Source of the DNA: an uncultured Alphaproteobacteria bacterium
Lineage (GTDB): Bacteria > Pseudomonadota > Alphaproteobacteria > Reyranellales > Reyranellaceae
DNA length: 6,243 nt
Direction: 5' to 3'
NCBI GenBank assembly: GCA_903929895.1
Contig: CAIYWM010000646.1
Span: 1-6,243 of the forward strand
Of this stretch, positions 1 through 4,932 are shown piece by piece (the first letter of the stretch is position 1; the number at the start of each line of letters is the position of its first letter). The notes beneath the pieces are model-generated. The model was not told the DNA's origin. It did no database searches and saw nothing but the letters and a program-made list of their open reading frames with translations. The position numbers and the translations under genes are program-made.

Positions 1-687
1 GATGTCCTGTGCGAGGGGCATCGAGCGTCCACAGTTCAGCCCGACGACGCTGGCCACGAACATCTGCAATCAGGCGACGGGAGAGTACAGTCTGGATCAG
101 GGTGCCTCCGAGGTGCGCCAGTTGACCGAGCGCGAAGCCAAGCGAAGCCTGCTCAATTACGTTAGCGCGAACATCGAATCCTTGGGGCTGCAGGGGCTAC
201 TCGCCAGACAGCTGGCTGTCCTCGCTGCGTCCGGGTCCCGCGACGACGGGAAAGTTGATACAATTTACGATGACCTTCGCCGTGCCGGCGTGGCCCTTCC
301 CGAGATCGTCGGGCCGACATTCGAGGTCACCGGCTATACCACCGGCGACTACAAGATGCAGTGCTTCGTGAGCTATTCCATGCAGGATGCCGACCGCTAC
401 GAGGTCGCCATCCAGGGGCCGGACGGTCTCAGCAAGGCCTTGAGGACGGCACCTCAACAATGCGGTCGGCTCTTTATGTTCGACCGCGACTACATGCTCA
501 ATCCGCAGAGGAAGTAGCGCGGGATCGTCCAATGCATGCTGTGGGTCATGCTGCGAAATGGCCTTCCGCGTGCATCAAGTCCGGTCTGCCGCCCAAAGCG
601 GACCTCGGTTCGAGTATGTTCCTGCACAGAGTGGCAGATCGTGATACGTCGTGCTCAACAAGATCAATGACTTAGCCTGGTCATGGT
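1..687. mobile_element. Probable distal end of a tRNA-Gly-integrated genomic island (partial)
   Basis: The stretch lies left of a tRNA-Gly 3' half that has lost its 5' half. It contains one unrecognised ORF whose codons end in A or T about one time in five by hand count, visibly more often than in panC. Integrative elements using a tyrosine recombinase commonly recombine in the anticodon loop of a tRNA gene. They restore the tRNA at one end and leave a 3'-half copy at the other, next to the original chromosome. The orientation fits: the fragment's CCA end points right, toward the housekeeping gene panC. No integrase gene is visible; it would be expected beyond the left edge, near the intact tRNA. 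From 518 to 687 I see no gene and no terminator. The island reading is inference, and the left boundary is outside the window. Confidence 0.42.
2..517 (+). CDS. Hypothetical protein, possibly truncated by the window edge
   Basis: This is an open frame of 171 codons ending in TAG. I do not recognise the family. The first ATG is at the second base of the window, so no ribosome binding site can be seen and the gene may begin further left. The product looks soluble: there is no signal peptide and no clear membrane segment. It has an Arg/Glu/Leu-rich probably helical part (about residues 36-100), then a more beta-like part with Tyr, Phe and Cys (about residues 103-155), and a basic end. Cysteines are at residues 3, 22, 120 and 153. 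Third codon positions are less G/C-biased than in panC or the dehydrogenase downstream, which suggests different ancestry. It lies on the island side of the tRNA-Gly fragment, so it is probably cargo or the tail of an element gene. The antisense frame at 197-532 is treated as its shadow. Confidence 0.5.
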   Translation: MSCARGIERPQFSPTTLATNICNQATGEYSLDQGASEVRQLTEREAKRSLLNYVSANIESLGLQGLLARQLAVLAASGSRDDGKVDTIYDDLRRAGVALPEIVGPTFEVTGYTTGDYKMQCFVSYSMQDADRYEVAIQGPDGLSKALRTAPQQCGRLFMFDRDYMLNPQRK

Positions 688-734
688 CCTTGCCAGGGTC
701 GGGGTCGAGGGTTCGAATCCCTTCGCCCGCTCCA
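688..734 (+). other. 3' half of tRNA-Gly(GCC): probable attachment site (attR-like) or tRNA remnant
   Basis: The fragment reads as a tRNA from the anticodon loop onward. The anticodon GCC is at 692-694 with T691 before it and A695 after it. The 3' anticodon strand is 697-701 and a five-base variable loop is 702-706. The T stem is 707-711 paired with 719-723, around the loop TTCGAAT (712-718). The 3' acceptor strand CGCCCGC is 724-730, the discriminator is T731 and CCA is encoded at 732-734. The 5' half is absent: no GCGGGCG acceptor partner or D arm lies upstream, and in the anticodon stem 687/699 and 685/701 do not pair. The opposite strand translates to GEGIRTLDP, a familiar false peptide arising from tRNA 3' ends. 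The break at the anticodon stem-loop is typical of tyrosine-integrase crossovers. It is not expected to give a working tRNA. Confidence 0.78.
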
Positions 735-757
735 GTTTCTACCAAGGTATCTTGCCT

Positions 758-774
758 GAACCGGTCACCGGTTC
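758..774. repeat. 17-bp near-perfect dyad (8-bp arms, 1-bp centre)
   Basis: GAACCGGT (758-765) and ACCGGTTC (767-774) are exact reverse complements around C766. The centre is too short for a natural RNA loop, so a DNA-level site (operator or recombination site) or a cruciform is as likely as a terminator, and no T-run follows. A second dyad follows closely. Its role is unknown. Confidence 0.45.
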
Positions 775-782
775 GCATCCCG

Positions 783-797
783 GTCCCGCAGCGGGAC
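783..797. repeat. 15-bp dyad (7-bp arms, 1-bp centre) upstream of panC
   Basis: GTCCCGC (783-789) and GCGGGAC (791-797) are exact reverse complements around A790. Its centre is 24 bp from the centre of the dyad at 758-774. It lies about 100 bp before the panC start and is not followed by a T-run, so a standard intrinsic terminator is not supported. The rest of the 735-898 gap shows only the panC ribosome binding site and no promoter I can name with confidence. Confidence 0.4.
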
Positions 798-898
798 GAG
801 GCCTGATGCTTTCGGTCTCCTTCCGATAGATTGCGCGTCCTATTTTTGCCGCTTGCATTGTCTATGCGACGGGCTCGTCCCTGCGTGAGAGGCCTCAA

Positions 899-1762
899 AT
901 GAACACACCGACCGACCAGCGCCTTCTCGTCGTCCGCACCGTGGCGGATCTGCGCCGTGCCGTGGCCGACTTCCGGAAAGCGGGCCGCACGATCGGGCTG
1001 GTGCCGACCATGGGCGCGCTGCACGAGGGCCATGTCAGCCTGGTGAAGGGTGCGCTCGATCGCGGCGACGTGCCGGTGACCAGCATCTTCGTCAATCCGA
1101 CGCAGTTCGGCCCGAAGGAGGATTTCTCCGCCTATCCGCGCGACGAGGAGGGCGACTTCGCCAAGCTGCGCGAGGCGGGCTGCCGCATCGCCTACGCGCC
1201 CAGCAAGGACGAGATGTATCCCGGCGAACAGCTCACGACCGTGACGGTCGCCGGCATCACCGACGGGCTGTGCGGCCCGCTGCGGCCCGGCCATTTCCAG
1301 GGCGTCGCCACCGTGGTGAGCAAGCTCCTCCTGATGGCGATGCCCGATCGCGCTTTCTTCGGCGAGAAGGACTACCAGCAGCTCCAGGTCATCAAGCGCA
1401 TGGTGCGCGACCTCGCGATGCCGTTCGAGATCGTGGGCATGCCGACGGTGCGCGAGAAGGACGGTCTCGCGATGTCGTCGCGCAACCGTTACATGAGCGC
1501 CGACGAGCGCACCCAGGCGCTGGGCATGTACCGGCAGCTCGTGAAGGTCGCCGACACGGTGCGCGACGGGAAGAAGTCATGCGCCGAAGCGACGGAGGCG
1601 GCGTCGCAGGCGCTGCGCGACGGCGGGTTCGACATCGTCGAGTATTTCACCGTGGTCGATGCCGAGAGCCTCAAGCCGCTCGAGCGTGTCGCGGGTCCGG
1701 CCCGCGTCATCGCCGCCGCCCGCCTCGGCCGCACGCGCCTGATCGATAACTTGGCGGTCTGA
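899..1762 (+). CDS. panC: Pantothenate synthetase (pantoate--beta-alanine ligase)
   Basis: The enzyme joins D-pantoate and beta-alanine using ATP, through a pantoyl-adenylate intermediate, in the last step of vitamin B5 (coenzyme A precursor) synthesis in the cytoplasm. The 287-residue length is normal for PanC. The family's nucleotidyltransferase HIGH-type signature is seen as PTMGALHEGH (residues 36-45). Other conserved blocks are VNPTQFGPKEDF (65-76), RPGHFQGVATVVSKLL (129-144), FGEKDYQQL (154-162) and the KMSKS-like MSSRN (192-196). A GAGAGG ribosome binding site at 887-892, six bases before the ATG, supports the start. The frame is intact and strongly G/C-biased at third positions. Its usual partner panB is not next to it: upstream is the tRNA-Gly fragment, and downstream is a convergent gene. 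It is probably transcribed alone. Identification is secure. Confidence 0.97.
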   Translation: MNTPTDQRLLVVRTVADLRRAVADFRKAGRTIGLVPTMGALHEGHVSLVKGALDRGDVPVTSIFVNPTQFGPKEDFSAYPRDEEGDFAKLREAGCRIAYAPSKDEMYPGEQLTTVTVAGITDGLCGPLRPGHFQGVATVVSKLLLMAMPDRAFFGEKDYQQLQVIKRMVRDLAMPFEIVGMPTVREKDGLAMSSRNRYMSADERTQALGMYRQLVKVADTVRDGKKSCAEATEAASQALRDGGFDIVEYFTVVDAESLKPLERVAGPARVIAAARLGRTRLIDNLAV

Positions 1763-1775
1763 AGCAAACAAACCA

Positions 1776-1887
1776 CCTCACCCTGAGGAGACGCGCGAAG
1801 CGCGGCGTCTCGAAGGGTGGGCAACAGACATGGTGCTCGTGCCCATGCTTCGAGACGCGCTCCTGCGGAGCGCTCCTCAGCATGAGG
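1776..1887. repeat. Pair of inverted palindromic repeat units (REP/BIME-like)
   Basis: Two 47-bp units (1776-1822 and 1841-1887) face each other across an 18-bp spacer. Each is a hairpin by itself. In the left unit CACCCT (1779-1784) pairs with AGGGTG (1814-1819), and GAGACGC (1788-1794) with GCGTCTC (1805-1811). In the right unit CATGCT (1844-1849) pairs with AGCATG (1879-1884), and GCGCTCC (1857-1863) with GGAGCGC (1867-1873). When one unit is flipped the two align without gaps, and the outer-stem differences are compensatory. Elements of this look (CCTCA..CTGAGGAG ends, TTCGAGACGC core) are dispersed through Bradyrhizobium and other alphaproteobacterial genomes. It fills the gap between the convergent panC and the dioxygenase gene, so it may end transcription from both sides. 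Confidence 0.8.
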
Positions 1888-1923
1888 TTGGTATTGGCGA
1901 ACCGATCGTTACTCGGAAAGACC

Positions 1924-2808
1924 CTAGGCCGCCTGTTCGAGTGTCGAGGCGACGTCGCGTGTCGTGACGCGGCGCAGGTCGCGCACCTTGGTCGTGTCGA
2001 ACGGCCGCGCTCGATGCATGGTGCAGCGATTGTCCCAGATCACGAGATCGCCCTTCGCCCAGCGATGGGCATGCACGAAGCGCGGCTGCGTGGCGTGCTC
2101 GATCAGGTCGAGGATGATCAGGCGCCCGTCGGCCACCGGCAGGCCGAGAATGTGCGAGGCGTGCGCGGCGAGATAGAGCGTCTTGCGGTGCGAGCCGGGA
2201 TGGGTGCGCACCACCCGTTGCGGCACTGGCGGCAGCGAGGCGCGTTCCTCGTCGGTGTACTGCACGACACCGAGCTGTTCGCGCGAGCGCCAGATCGAAT
2301 GCTCGGCGACCAGCCCTTCCAGCTCCTTCTTCTTCGCCTCGGGCAGCGCATCGTAGGCCGCGCGCATGTCGGCGAATTCGGTGTCGCCGCCTTCCTCGGG
2401 AATGACGTGCGCATAGAGCATCGACAGGGCGCCGGGCACGGCGCGGAACGAGGCATCGGTATGCCACAGCCGGTTGGCGAGGCCATCGAGCCGGCGGCGC
2501 GCGTCGGGCTTCATCACGTTGCCGTCGCCGTCGAGGTTGGAGATGTCGGCCACCTGGCTGGATGCGATCCGGTGCTTGATGTCGCGATGCCGGAGCTTCA
2601 GCGCCGAGGATTCGATCGGGCCGAAGTTGCCGGCAAAGGCGACCTGCGTCTCGTCGTCGAGCGTCTGGCCGCAGAACACCACGACCGCATAACGGTTGAT
2701 GGCGTCCTCGATGGTCTGCCGGTCGGTGGGCTTGAGCGGCTGGGCCAGGTCGACGCCTGAGATCTCGGCGACGAATTCGGGATGAGTTGGCGTAACGGTG
2801 ATGCTCAC
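1924..2808 (-). CDS. TfdA-like Fe(II)/2-oxoglutarate-dependent dioxygenase (TauD/TfdA family)
   Basis: The product has 294 residues; the 2,4-D dioxygenase TfdA has 287. Family members use Fe(II), O2 and 2-oxoglutarate to hydroxylate a substrate; in TfdA this splits an aryloxyacetate into a phenol and glyoxylate. The facial triad is visible: H116 and D118 in LWHTDASF, and distal H265 in CTMHRARPF. R276, eleven residues after H265, is the expected 2-oxoglutarate carboxylate binder. These spacings match those I recall for TfdA. The blocks GGDTEFADMRAAYDALP (140-156), VRTHPGSHRKTLYLAAHASH (200-219) and GDLVIWDNR (253-261) also resemble TfdA more than TauD. The start is GTG with a strong ribosome binding site. 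The gene is divergent from the D-2-hydroxyacid dehydrogenase. The true substrate is unknown: TfdA-alpha relatives occur in bacteria with no herbicide pathway, so tfdA is not assigned as the symbol. Confidence 0.88.
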   Translation of the reverse strand: MSITVTPTHPEFVAEISGVDLAQPLKPTDRQTIEDAINRYAVVVFCGQTLDDETQVAFAGNFGPIESSALKLRHRDIKHRIASSQVADISNLDGDGNVMKPDARRRLDGLANRLWHTDASFRAVPGALSMLYAHVIPEEGGDTEFADMRAAYDALPEAKKKELEGLVAEHSIWRSREQLGVVQYTDEERASLPPVPQRVVRTHPGSHRKTLYLAAHASHILGLPVADGRLIILDLIEHATQPRFVHAHRWAKGDLVIWDNRCTMHRARPFDTTKVRDLRRVTTRDVASTLEQAA

Positions 2809-2813
2809 GACCG

Positions 2814-2819
2814 CCTCCC
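2814..2819 (-). promoter_or_regulatory. Ribosome binding site fixing the GTG start of the TfdA-like gene
   Basis: On the - strand the sequence reads GGGAGG, five bases before a GTG at 2808-2806. This near-ideal site supports GTG at 2808 as the true start, and the following residues (MSITVTPTHPEF) line up with the start of TfdA-type proteins. Confidence 0.75.
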
Positions 2820-2851
2820 GCGGCTATAGTGCCTTTTCAACATTGTCCCCC

Positions 2852-2857
2852 AGGAAA
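2852..2857 (+). promoter_or_regulatory. Ribosome binding site fixing the start of the D-2-hydroxyacid dehydrogenase
   Basis: AGGAAA lies four bases before the ATG at 2862 (AGGA is six bases away). The frame is open further upstream to a GTG at 2829, but that codon overlaps the candidate -10 box and would add 11 residues (MPFQHCPPGNA) that do not look like the family. Confidence 0.6.
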
Positions 2858-2861
2858 CGCC

Positions 2862-3857
2862 ATGCCGCAAACGATGAAGCTCGCCCTGCTCGACGATTAC
2901 CAGAAGGTCGCCCTGCGCATGGCCGATTGGGATCGCCTGAAGAAACGCGGTGTCGAGATCACGGTGTTCCACGAGCCCTTCGCCTCGGTCGAGGATGCGG
3001 CGCAGAAGCTGGCGCCCTTCGACATGCTGGGACTGCTGCGCGAGCGAACCGCCTTCCCGCGCGCGCTGATCGAGAAGCTGCCCAACCTCAAGTTCATGGT
3101 GCTGACCGGCGCCCGCGCCGCCAGCCTCGACGACAAGGCGGCGGCCGAGCGCGGCATCCCGATCTCCACGACGCCCGGCGGCACCTCGAACGCGCCGACC
3201 GCGGAACTGGGCTGGGCGCTGCTGATGATGTGCGCGCGCGACCTCGCCAAGGCCGAGCGGCTGGCGCGCCAGGGCAAGTGGCACGACGGCATCGAGCAGA
3301 TGGTCGTGCTCGAGGGCAAGCGGCTGGGCATCCTCGGCCTCGGCAAGCTGGGCAGTCGCGCGGCGCACTATGCCAAGGCGTTCGGCATGGAGGTCGTGGC
3401 CTGGAGCCAGAACCTCACGCCCGAGAAGGCGGAAGCCGGCGGCGCGAAGTATGTGAGCAAGGACGAGCTGCTGGCGACGTCGGATTTCGTGTCGATCCAT
3501 CTCGCCCTTTCGGATCGCACGCGTGGCCTGATCGGCGCCGCCGACCTCGCCAAGATGAAGAAGACCGCGATCCTGGTGAACACCTCGCGCGGTCCGATCG
3601 TCGACGAGGCGGCGCTGATCGAGGCGCTGAAGAACCGCACGATCCTGCACGCCGGCCTCGACGTCTACGACAAGGAGCCGATGTCGGCAGACCATCCCTT
3701 CACCAAGCTCGACAACGTCACGCTCATTCCTCACCTGGGCTACGTCGTCGAGGAGAGCTACCGGCACTTCTACGAGGGCACGATCAAGGACATCGAGGCC
3801 TGGCTCGACGGCACGCCGATCAACGTCCTCAACCCGGACGCGCTGAAGAAGGCTTAA
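2862..3857 (+). CDS. D-2-hydroxyacid dehydrogenase family protein
   Basis: The 331-residue product is a cytoplasmic NAD(P)-dependent oxidoreductase that interconverts 2-oxoacids and D-2-hydroxyacids; the family includes phosphoglycerate dehydrogenase and glyoxylate/hydroxypyruvate reductase. The catalytic domain formed by the two ends begins MKLALLDDYQKV (from residue 5). The Rossmann domain carries GLGKLG (159-164). The catalytic set is present: R243 in NTSRGP, E272 in DVYDKEP and H291 in IPHLGYV. After the second Rossmann strand the protein reads VVAWSQN (178-184), with no Asp at the usual NAD-ribose position; this may indicate NADPH use, but that is inference. The ATG at 2862 is chosen for its ribosome binding site. 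It is divergent from the TfdA-like gene and probably monocistronic. The exact substrate cannot be read from the sequence; I would not call it SerA. Confidence 0.92.
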   Translation: MPQTMKLALLDDYQKVALRMADWDRLKKRGVEITVFHEPFASVEDAAQKLAPFDMLGLLRERTAFPRALIEKLPNLKFMVLTGARAASLDDKAAAERGIPISTTPGGTSNAPTAELGWALLMMCARDLAKAERLARQGKWHDGIEQMVVLEGKRLGILGLGKLGSRAAHYAKAFGMEVVAWSQNLTPEKAEAGGAKYVSKDELLATSDFVSIHLALSDRTRGLIGAADLAKMKKTAILVNTSRGPIVDEAALIEALKNRTILHAGLDVYDKEPMSADHPFTKLDNVTLIPHLGYVVEESYRHFYEGTIKDIEAWLDGTPINVLNPDALKKA

Positions 3858-3890
3858 CCGGCCGTCGAATCAGTCGGAGTCACGGCAGAT

Positions 3891-3926
3891 AAACGAAACA
3901 AACGAAATAAACGAAACAAATGAAGT
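3891..3926 (+). repeat. Four tandem copies of a 9-bp A-rich repeat
   Basis: The copies are AAACGAAAC (3891-3899), AAACGAAAT (3900-3908), AAACGAAAC (3909-3917) and the diverged AAATGAAGT (3918-3926). The first three differ only in the last base. The tract is strikingly A-rich for this genome and lies between the convergent dehydrogenase and transporter genes. A small dyad GCAACA/TGTTGC around A3953 (3947-3959) follows. The rest of the 3858-3980 gap has no clear intrinsic terminator. Confidence 0.7.
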
Positions 3927-3980
3927 GAATGTCGCACCCCGTCGACGCAACAATGTTGCTCGCCGGTGGTTCCGAAGCGC

Positions 3981-4910
3981 CTATGTCGTTCGCACGCGCG
4001 CGACGATCAGCCAGACGGCGCCGGCGAGGATCACGCCGGCGGCCAGCCATTCATAGGTCGTCAGGGCCGCCGGGGTCAGCCAGCCGAAGTGCGCGGCCAC
4101 GGCTTCCAGCGCGATGGCGAAGAACGGCATCGCGGTGAGGGCGATCAGGTAGCTCTGCACGCCCGAATGGTTGATGGTCCAGAAGCCGAGCCAGGTGCCG
4201 GGGGCGCGGAACAGCAGGCCGGCCAGGATGGCGTAGAGCCAGAGTTCGATCCGGCCGAAAGCGTCGCCGCCACCGGCCCAGGGCGAGGCCATCGCGCCCA
4301 CCAGGCCGGCCAGCGTCCAGACGAGAATCAGCGCCAGCGACGCTGCGACCAGGATTTCGCCGGTGAAGCGGCTGCGCGCCGCCGGATCGACCGCGCGATT
4401 GCGCGGGTGATAGGCGATCATCCAGGAGGCCGCGACGGCGATGGCCTCCGAGGCGACCAGCCAGGCGACCCCACGCCAGGCCGTCTCCGATCCCAGCGCG
4501 GCGGCGAAGGCCGCGATGCCCAGCGCCAGCAGCGCGAGGCCCGGCCAGTCGCGCCGTGACGGTGCCTGGCGCGTCAACGCCCAGCCCGACGCCGCGCCGA
4601 TCAGCACGCTCATCGTCGAGAGCAGCGTGCTCTGGGTGACGGCGAGCCAGACGATGGCGGCGGCCGTGCAGCCGTTGATGATCACCCTCATGAAGGCGTA
4701 GCAGACGGTCCAGGGGACCAGCAGATCGGCCCAGCTTCCCGGCGTGCGGCGCCCGACCCAGAGCATGGCCAGGCCCGCGCTCAGCAGCTGGACCAGCGTA
4801 TAGGCCCAGGCATCAAGCTGGGCGCCGCTCACGACATGGCGGGTCAGCAGCAGATAGACCGACCAGAGGAGGGAGTTGCCGAGCGCAATGGTCAGGACGT
4901 GGCCGCTCAT
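3981..4910 (-). CDS. DMT/EamA-type membrane transporter (10 predicted helices)
   Basis: The 309-residue protein is highly hydrophobic. I count about ten membrane segments, at roughly residues 5-22, 33-52, 66-88, 93-112, 122-140, 146-166, 184-208, 221-243, 250-275 and 284-304. The length and the two five-helix halves fit the drug/metabolite transporter (EamA) superfamily, inner-membrane carriers that export or take up small metabolites. An internal glycine/alanine-rich pattern and short loops fit too. The link between halves carries basic and acidic residues (about 168-181). An AGGA ribosome binding site (4917-4920, - strand) six bases before the ATG supports the start. The gene follows the methyltransferase by 22 bp on the same strand, so the two are probably co-transcribed. 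The substrate is unknown; the family call rests on topology and general likeness rather than one diagnostic motif. Confidence 0.72.
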   Translation of the reverse strand: MSGHVLTIALGNSLLWSVYLLLTRHVVSGAQLDAWAYTLVQLLSAGLAMLWVGRRTPGSWADLLVPWTVCYAFMRVIINGCTAAAIVWLAVTQSTLLSTMSVLIGAASGWALTRQAPSRRDWPGLALLALGIAAFAAALGSETAWRGVAWLVASEAIAVAASWMIAYHPRNRAVDPAARSRFTGEILVAASLALILVWTLAGLVGAMASPWAGGGDAFGRIELWLYAILAGLLFRAPGTWLGFWTINHSGVQSYLIALTAMPFFAIALEAVAAHFGWLTPAALTTYEWLAAGVILAGAVWLIVARVRTT

Positions 4911-4932
4911 TGCGGATCCTGCAGGCTTGGTT

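Larger units (their letters stand above)
2809..2861. promoter_or_regulatory. Divergent control region between dioxygenase and dehydrogenase genes
   Basis: Only 53 bp separate the two start codons, so the promoters must overlap each other or the coding starts. CTATAG at 2824-2829 gives a TATAGT -10-like hexamer rightward (2825-2830) and TATAGC leftward (2828-2823). I see no good -35 hexamer at 16-18 bp on either side. If TATAGT is used rightward, the dehydrogenase leader would be about 25 bases. The promoter call is weak; the divergent arrangement itself is certain. Confidence 0.3.

Noticed and set aside
667..684. ATGAC/GTCAT inverted pair just left of the tRNA fragment
   Set aside because: Five-bp arms separated by eight bases occur often by chance; it could be an integrase arm, but there is nothing more to support it.
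575..1294. Long - strand open frame of 239 codons
   Set aside because: It runs antisense through the tRNA fragment and the start of panC; it contains the GEGIRTLDP peptide that arises from tRNA 3' ends, and has no protein-like domain.
1882..2760. 292-codon + strand frame opposite the TfdA-like gene
   Set aside because: It is antisense to a gene with an intact catalytic triad; its His/Arg/Gly-rich composition is typical of a GC-rich shadow frame.
3861..3886. GCCGT/ACGGC pair after the dehydrogenase as a terminator
   Set aside because: A five-bp stem with a 16-base loop and no T-run is too weak.
2798..3892. 364-codon + strand frame overlapping the dehydrogenase, and the 320-codon - strand frame at 2805-3767
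   Set aside because: The dehydrogenase frame carries all family motifs; these alternatives are Arg/Gly/Ala- or His/Leu-rich shadows.
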